NCBI GenBank assembly: GCA_036346205.1
Contig: JARFJB010000667.1
Location: forward strand, 1-64,000
Length of the DNA stretch: 64,000 nt
Direction: 5' to 3'
Origin: Vesta saturnalis
Lineage: Eukaryota; Arthropoda; Insecta; Coleoptera; Lampyridae
Shown: positions 35,610-47,022 of the stretch, one piece after another
Layout of the letters: each line of letters begins with the position of its first letter
How positions within the stretch are numbered: the stretch's first letter is position 1
Notes under the pieces: generated by a model
Database searches by the model: none
The model's input: the letters and a program-made list of their open reading frames with translations, nothing else
What the model was told of the DNA's origin: nothing
Translations under genes and position numbers: made by a program

Positions 35610-37388
35610 ATGCCACGAATGTATAGAAAAGTGTTAGGAGGCCGTAGTTATCAGAATTACAATCACGAAAACCTTAAAAAAGCTATAAAAGATGTTAAAA
35701 ACGGAACCAAGTCGTTAAGAACAGCGTCAGAATTTTATGGTGTTCCAAGATCGACCATAAGCAACGGAGTCAATGAAAAACATCCAAAAAAAGCAGGAGG
35801 TCAAAGTGTTCTTAGTGTTGCCGAAGAAAATCGTCTGGTTTTGTTAATACAAAGTGCCTGTGACTGGGGATTTCCACTAACTGAGTATGATATCAGAGTA
35901 ATAATAAAACAATACTAGAATAGGAAAGGTGTTAATATTGAAAAATTCCGTGACAATATGCCCGGACGCGATTGGACAAAATGTTTTCTGTCTCGTCATA
36001 ATGAATTAACTGTAAGATTCAGCCAAAATATAAAACGGCTTCGTGCACGAGTTTCTGTCCAAACTATAACTGAATATTTTAGGGAACTAAAAAAAGCATT
36101 AGAAAATATTGATCCAGGAAATGTTGTGAATTATGACGAGACGAACTTTAGTGACGATCCTGGCAAAACCAAGGTCGTATGTAAAAGTGGTGTAAAACAC
36201 TGCGACAGAATTATGGATTCCACAAAGACAAGCATAAGTGTGATGATGTCTGCATCTGCAAATGGAAAACTTTTACCAACATGTTTACAAGGCGAAGCAT
36301 CGATATCAAGAATGGGAGGAAAACGCTCCTCCTGGATGTGAATATAGCATGAGCAAGTCGGGATGGTTCGAGGCAGCAACGTTTTACGAGTGGTTTAGTA
36401 AAATATTATTGCCATATTTTCGAAACAAGGAAGGAACCAAGCTACTGATTGGAGATAACCTTTCCAGCCATTTAACCATAAAAGTTATAGAGGAATGTCA
36501 TAACAATGATATAAAATTCATTTTGTTGCCACCAAACTCGACACATCTGTGTCAACCCCTTGACGTGTCGTTTTTTTGGGCCTTTAAAGAAGGCTTGGCG
36601 AAAAATATTGACGGAATGGAAATACCAGAGGAAAGGTGCATTTCAAAAATCAGACTTTCCACAATTGTTGCAAAGAACACTACAGTTCATTCAAGCTAAG
36701 TCCGAAGCAAATATTGTTTCTGGATTTCGAGGATGTGGGATAGTTCCGTTCAATCCGCAAGAAGTCATCAGACGTTTACCAAATCATATGAGGCGTGATG
36801 AAGAACCAGGCACTATGCTTGATGAATCTTTATTGGATTTCTTAAAAGAAAACAGAAACCCTCAGGAAAATAACAAAAAAGGAAAACGAAAGTGGATAAA
36901 TGTCCCACCTGGTCGAGAAATTACTAAAGAAGATATAAATGCACCTCTAGCAAGACCTTCAACTTCAGGTTGTCAAAAAAACTATACAATCTACTTCCCA
37001 ATCTATTGTTGACGACAGTGATCCTTCAAGTGATTCGGATTCGGACTCAATGCCATTGACTGAACTCATACAAAAACAAAAGAAGGCGAAGACAACAGAA
37101 ACTGCAGAACTACAAGTTAATGGCTTTGGGATCATTGCTGTTCCTGTAAATAACTCCTCGAAGATAAAATATTATGTAGGAAAAATTATTAGTAAACAAG
37201 GAAATCATATGCATGTGAAGTTTCTAAGAAAGAAGAACACCGGAGAAGGTTGTATTTTTATCTTTCCAATCATAGATGATGAAAGCGATGTTGCGGCAGA
37301 AGACATTTTTCAAAAATTGATCATCCTCCAGCAACACAGAGACCGTTATACTTTTCAAAATTTGCCTATGAACATTACTATTGAATAA
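35610..37388 (+). pseudogene. pogo/Tigger-like DDE_1 transposase (copy B), broken
   Basis: It would catalyse cut-and-paste of the element at TA. Order: N-terminal psq-like helix-turn-helix (KAIKDVKNGTKSLRTASEFY, GVPRSTIS), CENP-B-like second helix domain around MPGRDWTKCFLSRHNEL and NIKRLRARVS, then the DDE_1 core with NYDETNFSDDPG, LLIGDNLSSHLT and LPPNSTHLCQPLDVSF, and a C-terminal region with SSDSDSD and LQVNGFGIIAVPV. Breaks: an in-frame TAG after IIKQY where Leu is expected (both copies); a one-base shift after GKLLPT (both copies); an extra T in the run at 36571-36577; an extra A near 36975 (copy B only). The shared breaks suggest the element was already inactive or has an unrecognised intron; the private ones look like sequencing error. 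Confidence 0.88.
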
Positions 37389-37526
37389 TTAGTTCGACAT
37401 TTGTTATTTTTCTATGTTTTTAACAGTTTTGTAAATTTTTTGCATAAATATATAAGTTTTCAGTAGGCTTTCATGTTGAATTTTACAAACCACATTCTCA
37501 CAAAACATTAAAAAAACAAAAAAAGT

Positions 37527-37785
37527 GTTCGAAGTCACCCCAGTTGTGGGGAAACATCGAAATCCGTACCATTTAGAGATGTGTCCAAAGTCACCCCACA
37601 CTACTAGGTGACTTCGGACACTTTAAAAAAAAAAATAACAATGCCCAGTGGCGTAAAATAAAATCTGTGATAGTATTTAGATTTTCCGATAATTGAACTA
37701 CACTTTGGTAAAAAATATAGTCTGGATAATATTTTAGTTTGGAAGAAATATGAAGAAAACTCTAAAAACTGTCCGAAGTCACCCC
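37527..37785. promoter_or_regulatory. Right-end motif array of the pogo-like element
   Basis: Four units: GTTCGAAGTCACCCC (37527-37541), GTCCAAAGTCACCCC (37583-37597), the forward unit GGTGACTTCGGACA (37607-37620) and GTCCGAAGTCACCCC (37771-37785), the last overlapping the terminal inverted repeat. With three units on the left this makes seven in the element. Confidence 0.75.
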
Positions 37786-37796
37786 GTATGACGGTA

Positions 37797-39545
37797 TTTA
37801 ATGCTGAGGCCACAGAGTTGCTTAAAACTTGTGTTGCGTATTTAACTTTCATCTTCTCAAAACAATTCGGGTTTATATGAGCATCAGTAAGCTTTGGAGC
37901 AAGTCGGCATTGCAAAACTTTATCAGCTTTATAAAAATTTCTGATACATTCCCAGCTTGTTCCACAGTTGTTATTCACAAATGAATACTTCATCATATTA
38001 TTTCGAATTGACTTCATTAAATGAGGGGCGTTAAATATATAATGAACTTTTTCAGCATCTACTTCAAAGGACGTTTTGCGTGTATTTTCATAATCCGCAA
38101 TCAAAAGATTGAATAATGTTAAGCAATTTGAACCCTGATCACTAATATAATTGCCACAACTGCAAGACCTATATGTTTTAATTTCTGAATATCCATAAGT
38201 ATTATATCTTGCAATGTTTTTCCGTTTATGGCTGATTGTGAAAAAAAGAATGCAAGAGGTTGCTTCCATTTGTTGTAGATGCCCCTTATTAAAATAACAG
38301 CACCACTGGAAGCAACTTCCCTTTCTTTTCCATATCCCACATCTTCAAAACCAATTATCTCATCTCTGCCGATGTGATAAAAAAGATTACTTTTGAGGCT
38401 AATTTCATCTATACATATTACACAATTTTTATCCAGATTGTCAAATGAAGCCACCTAAAAACTAATACAATGAAAAATTATACACATAAATAACAGCACC
38501 TCACTACTTTTAATTCTAGAAGTTCAAAAACCTCTTCTTGAAACCCAGGAGTAAACCTTAACATTGCAGTTATTCTCGTAAAGTTCGTTTACATGGTAAT
38601 TGCCAGTATATTGTAAGACTTTGGGCCAAGTATAAAGACAACGCCATTTGTTTTACTTCTGATGTGTATTTCACTCTACCACTGCTGTGGGTTTTCGCTT
38701 GCAGTTTTACCAATTCTGCTGTTGCAGGAGGTAAAAACTTATCACACAACACTTGAAACTGTTGCAATGTTGCGCTATCAGTATTAAAAGACTCATGTTA
38801 CCATTTTCTTTCATTTAGTCTTTTGCTGGCTTGTGTTGCTTTTATCTTCTTTTTTAATTTTATCTTTCCTGGACTATTTGATGACAATACAGAGGAGGTT
38901 TGTGTCGCAGTACTTGAATTTGGTGATACAAATTGAGAATTGCCAGATATTTTCTTTTCTACAAAGGGAAAAAAAAGAATTATGAAGAAACACAGTTAGT
39001 AACAATTATTGTGAGAGTACCTAGTGAGACGTCATCAACGTTACTCGTTGCAGTAACTTTTAATTCATTGCAAATATTTGAACAGTCATCCTTGCTAGTA
39101 CTTGCATGTAGTGGTTTCAGTTGCACGTTTTCTAAAGTTTTAAATGTGAATACTAAACTGATAATGAAAATAACAAGTTACCTAGTATGACAATTTCATC
39201 CTTTTGTAAGTCAGATCTTGCAGGCACTCGTCGATAAGCTGTAGGCTGTAACCTATTTTTTAAATCATTTAAAAAATCAGCATTTTGAAAATGTGTGCTA
39301 CAGACTCTATAATTCTTGTAAAGTTGTAGTGAACCCTTTGTTTCAAGTTCAACTTTACCACACGCTTTAACCCACAAACAGCATCTGAAAACATATGTTA
39401 AAACATTAAGTATTGTATATATCACACATTTTTACCTTTTCGTGTCTTTGGGAAATCGAAAAAAGCTAATTTTTCCAGCATTGCTGCTGTTGTTGCGACA
39501 TTCTTTAAAAGAACATGTAAATCCACCTCGCTTCGTACGATTCAT
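37797..39545 (-). pseudogene. THAP/P-element-like transposase (copy B), 3'-truncated
   Basis: P-element-type transposase with an N-terminal THAP finger. Exon 1 (39545 to 39436) starts MNRTKRGGFTCSFKECRNNS and ends at AAAAG/GT. Exon 2 (39384 to 39182) holds CCLWVKACGK, NYRVCSTHF and the closing LQPTAYRRVP, completing the C2CH finger. The catalytic RNase H-like part follows: CVICIDEISLKSNLFYHIGR (first acidic pair), GFEDVG, then SDQGSNCLTLFNLL, FNAPHLMKSIRNNM and APKLTDAHINPN. The protein stops at VLSNSVASALN, where Penelope-like and pogo sequence begins, so the C-terminal domain is missing. One frame slip near 38130 separates two long frames. Related to, but clearly distinct from, the element at 53879-56403. 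Confidence 0.85.
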
Positions 39546-40969
39546 TTTCAATACAAAACAGAAGCTGATGATGTATAAATATTATTTATATGTTAATAAA
39601 TCACCTCTTGAACAGTATACTCACATGACAAGTCGGTTATTACAAATAGATACACGTTTTTATGATAAATCAAAAGAAATTAAAATCAGATGATCGGTCT
39701 AAACACGTACTATCGCCATTTTGCTGGTAGTACAGAATGACGCAGGCGTAAACGAAATTAGCAACAAAATTCCTATGTAATGTCGCTACTGTATGCGTTA
39801 GCTATATATTTATACTGTGATAAAGTCACTGTAAGCCGTCGTGTTTACCAGTACAGTGGCGTGCGAGTTTCTGTTAGAGCAATTTTGTATCAATACGTGC
39901 TTTCAAATACAAATAATTGTTTTGTATTTTTAATATTTTCTTCACACGAAAACCAACGTAGTGCAAACATTTGTAGTTAAGAGTAGTTACAAAACGTCGT
40001 GGCACTCGATATATACGGCAAATGAATAAATTTAGTAGTAATTATCGATTTTTTTAAAGATTGATATCGTAACTAAATGCATTTTTATTGAATAATCATT
40101 TGTAACAATTCAATTTAGGTAAGTATTGGATTACCTATTTCATATTTGCATTAAAATAATTTTTTAGTAAACATAACCTAACTTGTTCATTGGCTGTTTT
40201 TATCAAGCATTTGCAAAAATGAAGTTCAACGTTTTATAAACTTTTAATTACACCCAACAGATAGAAAATAAGATAAGATTTTTGGTTCTTAATCTTAGCA
40301 ATCATTGAATAGGTAGGTAAATTCTTAAAACTCATCGTTGATCGCAGGTCTAAATATTTGTAGTTTTAAGAACCAACAACAGGAATCAATCAATTAGCAT
40401 CAGGATTTGCAAAAAATTCAACATTTTATAAACTTTTAATTACACCCAATAAATAGACACAAAATAAGAATCAATTACATTACATTAAAATATATGACAG
40501 AAAATGTTGTTACAAATAAAAGTACCTACCTATTTATTCAGTTCACACTATTAATTTATTGTGCTGACTAGAAAATGTGAAAAATTATTTGTTCGATAAT
40601 TCTTAAATTAAGTAATAGAAGGTGCAAATGTGTACTATATTTACTATAATTAAGCTTCTCAATGTGATTATATTAGAACTTGAAGTACTTATACTTCCTA
40701 TTGGAGGACAGCACACAAACAGTGAAATAACTACTACGTTTCACAGCAGTGTGCAACTTAATGAGACCCTCCTTGTTTGAATGGAAAACATTTTTGTAGA
40801 AGTATTTCAAATTCTAATACCAATATGTAAAATAAATCACAAATTCATTAAAATGTAATTTTATTAACATGCAAAAATAAGCAACTACAGAAGTTTAATT
40901 AGTTCGAATCTAATTTACTGTCACTGTCTTTGCTAATACTTCGTATTTTTAATTTATTCATCACTTTCA
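39546..40969. other. Non-coding stretch with short direct repeats (copy B)
   Basis: Presumed leader of the P-like gene, then AT-rich sequence. Direct repeats: ~60 bp at 40209-40270 and 40405-40470; ~100 bp at 39889-39990, repeated at 41571-41665 (both contain ACGTGCTTTCAAATACAAAT). No gene recognised. Confidence 0.55.
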
Positions 40970-41345
40970 CCTGTATTTATGGTAAAAATCAGCTCTTCAA
41001 CTTCATCAATAAAACCTTCTTTTTCTAACTATTCTTGTTCAATCTTCTCTGTATGTTTGCACACAGCTTCTGATTCTTCACCGTCAATTGATTTAAATTT
41101 ATTCTCTGCTAATTTCCACACATTTGCAAATTTAAACGTCATATTAATACTCCCTACATAATTTTTAACTTGAGCCCATATCTTTTCAATTGGATTTACC
41201 TTTGGATGGTAGAGTTGCAACCTTACCATAAAATGATCATGTTCAGCCATCAACATCGATTAAATAATTTTTATGAACTGGTCGATCAAGTTTCATTTTC
41301 TCATAGAGTTCTGGTTTTGTCTCATTTTGTTGAAATACAATCGCA
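40970..41345 (-). pseudogene. DDE_3 transposase C-terminal fragment (copy B)
   Basis: The minus-strand reading contains AEHDHFMVRLQLYHPKVNPI and then EKIWAQVKNYVGS: the third catalytic block of DDE_3 (Tc1/IS630-type) transposases with Glu present in NPIE, followed by FKFANVWKLAENKF. After one stop at 41029 an acidic tail ELIFTINTGESDE follows. The first and second Asp blocks are missing. Upstream, KMKLDRPVHKNYLID may be the degraded linker. It stands just left of the CACTA-like element. Confidence 0.75.
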
Positions 41346-42059
41346 CATTTAAAGATAAATGGTTTGTTTAACAGTTCAAACTTATCAAATAAACAATTTT
41401 TCATTTAAATATTATTTTTTCCTTGGAACCGATAAATGAAGGAACCGGAACAGGAATCAAAATTAATTTTTGTTATAGAACCAGAATCAAAATCAAAACC
41501 CCTTTTGAATTGTAATGTGTTTATAAATCAGAACCAGAACTGATATTCAAGTGTTCCAATCCCTGATCAATACGTGCTTTCAAATACAAATAATTGTTTT
41601 GTGAGTTTTAATATTTTCTTGACACGAAAACCAATGTAATGTAAAAATTGGCAGTTACAAATGACATTTCTGAAATAAATTTGACAGATACCATCCGCAA
41701 AGACATCAAAGCAGTAGTAGTCTTTCATAACGTTGTATCTGATTAATACCACAGTCACTGTCGTTATTAATGTTTGATTTTAACTAAATCAATAATTATT
41801 ACTATTTTCCTATTGTTAAATTCTAAATAAGCACATACACATATATACAAATAAATAAACTAAAAATGTACTAACAGCTAAAATCTGCAGTTTAAAATGT
41901 ATACGGTTCGACTTACATTGAAATATGGCAAATACAAATATCATAAGTTTTGTAAAATACTAAGCTTCTTATTTACTTTGGACTTTTGAGAACGATGTTG
42001 GGGCTGTCTTAATGATAAGCTAAAATATTTACATTTTTTAAAAAGCGTTACCCCAAATA
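41346..42059. other. Non-coding stretch (copy B) with GAACC-type imperfect repeats
   Basis: 41425-41550 contains repeated GGAACCGGAACAGGAATC and AGAACCAGAATCAAAA variants, reminiscent of degenerate transposon ends. 41571-41665 is the second member of the ~100-bp direct repeat. No gene recognised. Confidence 0.5.
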
Positions 42060-42894
42060 GCACAAACATATGCCAGTAATATGCATAGAATATCAAAATT
42101 GAATATTCAGATATTTCATGTATCTGAATATATATGCAATGCATAAGAATAGCATATTCATAGTAGCAAACTATGTCACACAAAAATATATTCCTGGCAT
42201 ATGGCATACAAATCACATGGGAATATTCCATGTATATCTTATGGATATTAGTGGTGATATGTATGGGATATATCAAAATACTCTTATATATGTTCCATTA
42301 ATATGCCAAGTATGTCAAAGAAGCCTTATGCAATATTCCAAATTTAAACATTTAGATATTTGAGGTATATATTGAGAATATATATAAATAAGTACGATTG
42401 TTTGTGTGGTTCAAATTACAATAATTTCACATAATTCTTTATTTTTTACTTACCTGCATGTCAACACTAATCACTTATTTGTGAAGGTATACAATTTAAA
42501 AAAAAGTATCTTTAAAATTAAATGCCTGACAATAACATGTTAGTTTTGAAAGCCAGGTACATATAGGCAAAAAAAAAGAATTTTTAACTTTTAAGTGGAA
42601 TTTGAATCAAGACAAAAGCATAAATATCACAGAGTTCCATAACATAAATGACAATAACATAATAATAATATAATACAATATTGTAGATTATTATATATCT
42701 TTCATACACTCCAAGTCAGAAATAAAATACGGTAATCCAGTAATTATAGATATAATGATAGTAGATTAATGTACCTTAATTTTAATCACTATCTAAATAA
42801 GGATATAATCTAAGTAAAGTATGTATAAACTAGTAAAACTTCTCCAAATGCTTCATTTCTAAAAAAAAATTATTGAAAATTTATAGAAGTATTA

Positions 42895-44309
42895 AACCCC
42901 TTTATTTCTCTTTAAGCGTTCTGTAGCTTTCGATAACCAAACAGCAATTATTAACTCAATATCTTTGTCGGTAGAATTTTTGCTTAGGGGACTACGTCTA
43001 ACGGCACCTACAATGCAAAAATTGTAAGCAACTAAAAAATAAAAGGAACAGCTTACCGAAAACAACCTGATTCAGTCTTAATAAGCCAAATTTCTGTTTG
43101 CCTTTCCCCCGACCATACTAAATCCAACCACCACCTCATCTGCAATAAGTGCAGCAAGTATCCTAATAACATCTTTCAGGTTATTACCTCCAATGTTGGA
43201 AACACGCTTTAACTTAATTAAACACAAGAGCTTTGTTACACATGTGAGATAACACGAAGTGGTTTTGTTCTCAAATTTTAAAGAGTATCAATTGCACAAT
43301 TAATTAATTAACTTTCCATACATTAAATTTATAGAACAAACCTATATTGCTATCTGACTCAATCAAATCAAATGGTTGTGAACTTTAAAAATATTATTAT
43401 ATAATTAATATCCTTATGAGAACACTAATATTGTGTTGATAATTCATAATAACTTGGCACTACCACAAAATTTTCAACTTACCAATTTTTCAATACAATT
43501 GTCTGTTTGTAAAAGTTCCTCTACATTACTGAGTATCTTGTTGTTTTTAATTAGAATAAGATCCTTAAATACATCTGTAGGTGACTCTCCAACGAAATCA
43601 CTAATTTGTATTTGACCAATGTGTGCATGGATAAAATCTGTTAAATCTCGCATCCTCACATTTAAAATGGCCAGTTCTCTTAAACATTGTTTTTGAAAAT
43701 CTATAGAAAAAGTAAGAAGTAATTATAATAAAATGCATATAGTTCATACCTTCTTGTGACTGCATCAATGTTGGCCTATTTGGCATTTTAACTGAAACAA
43801 ATAAAGGATATAGGCAGCGAGTTGAATCTAATTCAATAAAAAAATACAACCATCAGTTTGGCTATTGCCCTGAGCCTGGATTGAAGTAGATGCTAAGGAA
43901 GCTGTAGTTTCATTTCTTGTCTCTAAAAGCACAAAACAAAACATACAAAAAATGTAATGAAAAGCTAGTTGTAGAACCACATTCAAAACGTGATGGTTTC
44001 TTTACAATCCTTTTTTTTTCTTACGATTTCTTCGGAAGCAGATATGTCGCTAGTATAGTTTGCCTTACTAGCTTTTCTATTTGCTTCCTCAAAGCTCGTA
44101 TATATTTTCGACGAGCCTTTTTCCACGTCTGTGCACAATTTCCAATTGCTCATTGGAGTAGCTTTATTAATAATTGCATCTACAATTTCGCTTTTTTTAT
44201 TGTACATTGGCCATAAACAAGTGTCACAGCCATTTTGAGTTTCTATCCATTTGTAGGGGACCACTTCTACATTTTCTTTAGAAAATTTTACTACAACCCA
44301 GCCTGGCAT
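42895..44309 (-). CDS. DUF4806-domain protein, multi-exon, downstream of the transposase
   Basis: Function unknown. Exon 1 starts at 44309 (MPGWVVVKFSKENVEVVPYK) and contains CDTCLWPMYNKK and ANRKASKANYTSDISASEE, the N-terminal segment that usually precedes DUF4806 in insects. Further pieces: MPNRPTLMQSQEG (about 43790-43750), RMRDLTDFIHAHIGQIQISD and NKILSNVEELLQTDNCIEKL (43690-43480), GGNNLKDVIRILAALIADEV (about 43195-43135) with FSMVGGKGKQKFG, and finally AVRRSPLSKNSTDKDIELI and VWLSKATERLKRNKG (43010-42897). The last two are the DUF4806 core. Splice joins were not all resolved and one frame slip lies near 43105. It lies ~180 bp downstream of the transposase on the same strand, so it is probably the second gene of the element. 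Confidence 0.75.
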
Positions 44310-44489
44310 GTTCGGTATAGATATTAATTAAAATATAATTAAAAAAATAATAATCATATCTCTTAAAGAATAACTGAAAAAATAATATGTACAAAATTAT
44401 GCTTAAGTAAGAACAATTATACTACTAATATTAATCATTATCCACATACATGTCAATTTACACAGAATGTAATAACGGGAACACTACAA

Positions 44490-46502
44490 AACCACCTGAA
44501 AATGGCAATCGGATATACTTTTTGACAACATCTTTTATAGAAAAGGTTTGATTAAGATTATTCAACTGTTTAACAAAATGTATAGGTACCTAACAATGAA
44601 GATTTACGAGGACGTAAATAGAAATCAGAGACAAACAAATATTTTCTTCCTACAAGAACACGTTCATTATCCACAACAGCAAAACAAATTACAATTACAA
44701 TGCTGCCATCAATCAAACCACAACAATTGTTTTTTTTTGTAAGTATTTAATATGTATTTCGGAAACACTGCTTGTTTGTACTCAAATGCATTAAAATTAT
44801 TAAGGACACACTGCTCCAATTGAAAATCTATATGCACATTGCTTCCACTAGCAATATTTGTAGTATACAAAGCCCCTTCCGAAATACGTTTTACAATTTG
44901 TTCTAACGGTTTACACCTTTTCTAATCAGATATTTAAGTTCATGATGAAAGTTTTCACTTGAAAAGTTACTGAAGGTGTCCAGTGGCCCAAACCTTCTTA
45001 CATCATCAACAATATGTAGCAAATTATGCATGTTGTGTGTTAAATAATAATCACCATAAATGTCTTTAGTTTTTCTCACATAATACACCAACAATTCATG
45101 AGCATAGTCATACAATTTACAAAAAGAGGGACAAACTAAAATTGTAATTGCAACATGAGTGTCAAAATATGTTCATTTTTTTTTTGACAGAGATATTAAT
45201 TTAGTAATTATTGAGCCAGTGTACAATAGAAACATCCTGAATTCAGTTGCTTTCCATCTCTTACTCTCTACGAAACTACGTGGCCTACGAACAAACTCAC
45301 TTGGAATATATGGTCCAAAATCATTTGATAATTTTGTTGTTAATTGAATATCAGAAAATGGTAACTTATGAGGTGGACGACCGAATGTCCAAGTGTTTGT
45401 GATAAACTTCTTTACAACCCCTAAACACACAAGATGCATATAGTCTAAGGGGATATCATCAATAAGATCTAAATTAGGTATATCAGTTAGTATTGTATCA
45501 CCAATATGATAGTTTTCATCAACTTTTTTTTCTAAAATGTTCATTTGTTCGTTTTGTAAAATTCAAATTAGGGAAACAAATTCTATCTAGGATGTATTCA
45601 CCTTCTTGGGAACATTTTGTGCAAGATGAATATCCAGAATGACCCTTTACATTGAGTACGCTGGCCTTTGCAACAGCATCGAATAATAAAAATTTCAAAT
45701 TAAATTTACATATCCTTCCTGAAACATTGATACCATTCTGAAGTAACACAACACATTCCTGCACAAAATCTTTCAAAAAATAATTCAAATCATTAGGTTT
45801 TTTGTTTCCGTGATACAATCCCACCAACACAATATTATTTGCCCAGTTAATATAAAGTATCAAACAGAGAATAGGGTAAAATTGACTTCCCGAACTTTTA
45901 CTAATTGGCAAACCATCAATATTGACAGCTATATTTATACTACTGAGGGGATAGTCATGAATCAACTTATTTATGGAATATTCAATTCCTAAATGGCAAT
46001 ATGTTCCTGGTGGAACTTGGTGTAGAATTACACTGCGTTGTGTTCCCAGAAGAGACCTAGCGTCTTTCGGGATGTTGTATTTCTTTAGACCCTCCTCCTC
46101 TCTCATAATCAATAATAATTCGTTTAATGTTGTATGCGGTACTTTTTGTTTGACTGCCCAGATCTTGACTTTGTCTATAAAACTCAATATATCTAAACAT
46201 TTTGATGCTGAATTGTTATGATCTCGATCTAATTTAACATTATGCGGTTGTGGAACGAGTGCTTGACAAGATGTGTTACAATTCTCATTGAAATCAAGCA
46301 ACTCTGTTAATGGCGATTCTGTAGCATTTTCCTGTACACCTTTGGCACCAACCTCGGTTACAACTAACAAAGATGGTTTTTTAATGTCATCACTTCGAAT
46401 GTCTGTACAGGTACTTCCTGTTACATTTAGCAAGCTCTTATCCACATAACTTTTTACACGTCTATAAAAATTTCTTTTACTCTTGCCTTTATTGGAGTAC
46501 AT
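44490..46502 (-). pseudogene. CACTA-like (EnSpm-type) transposase (copy B), nearly open
   Basis: The animal EnSpm/CACTA-type 'transposase domain-containing' protein. It starts MYSNKGKSKRNFYRRVKSYV (46502) and runs 327 codons open with LLLIMREEEGLKKYNIPKDA, SINIAVNIDGLPISKSSGSQ, FYPILC and CTKCSQEGEYI. After a slip at about 45540 it continues with IPLDYMHLVCLGVVKK, IPSEFVRRPRSF and RWKATEFRMFLLYTG, the family's strongest signature. Then come YDYAHELLVYYVRKT, THNMHNLLHIVDDVRRFGPL and FSSENFHHELKYLIRKG, and a C-terminal part to about 44490 (LRPRKSSLLGTY). Two or three frame slips in homopolymers prevent one open frame. Confidence 0.85.
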
Positions 46503-47022
46503 ATCCTAACCTAACTATGGAACACTAATTAAAATTTCGAGAATCGCTGCAGTATAGGTACAGCTCTACCAAGCAAACAAAAACCCCGGAAAATATGTGA
46601 ACTAAATTAAAAAATTTATAGCGGTAAAACGTTCGTCCAATTACCATTAAGAAGTCTCCGACCGTACATTCCCAAACGCAAACAATTGACATTTGTCATA
46701 TTTCGTGTTTCTTGAGTATTTATTGTCCATTAGTGTTTATAAAAAGTCTTTTTCAACGCTCTTTTTACTGATTTGTGAGAGAAACGGTATGTATTGTGCA
46801 CATGTATCTTTTAATATAAAGCTTTAAATACTAAAACGATTATACAGTTCATAACCTTAAAACAGTAAGCATGCTTTTTAAATATCGATTTACATCGATT
46901 TTTCAATATTTAGTACGATTTTGAAATACGTAGCTGCACTTAAATTAAATGAGCATGACAAGTTTTAAAATATCAAATCATGTTGATTTTCAATATTTCG
47001 AATTTTCCAGGTTTTATTCGTA
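46503..47022. other. Stretch without recognised gene (copy B)
   Basis: Between the divergently oriented transposase (minus) and the deleted DDE_3 gene (plus); presumably both promoters. TTTTCCAG at 47003-47010 looks like an acceptor before the DDE_3 start. Confidence 0.4.

Larger units (their letters stand above)
35218..37794 (+). mobile_element. pogo/Tigger-like transposon (copy B, complete ends)
   Basis: The left end CCGTCAAACGGGGTGACTTC and right end GAAGTCACCCCGTATGACGG are inverted with one mismatch and are flanked by TA on both sides (35216-35217, 37795-37796), the target duplication of Tc1/mariner/pogo elements. At 2577 bp it encodes one DDE_1 transposase. It sits precisely between a Penelope-like 3' end and a truncated P-element-like transposase, whose sequences rejoin as GATAAGTATTTAATGC when the element is removed. 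Confidence 0.93.

Noticed and set aside
37404..37601. Minus-strand frame at the pogo right end
   Set aside because: It runs through the motif array and terminal repeat and has no family likeness.
41170..41352. Plus-strand frames opposite the DDE_3 fragment
   Set aside because: Antisense to a recognised catalytic block.
42075..42370. CRISPR-like or satellite array
   Set aside because: The ATATTCC words have no fixed unit or spacing, and the genome is eukaryotic.
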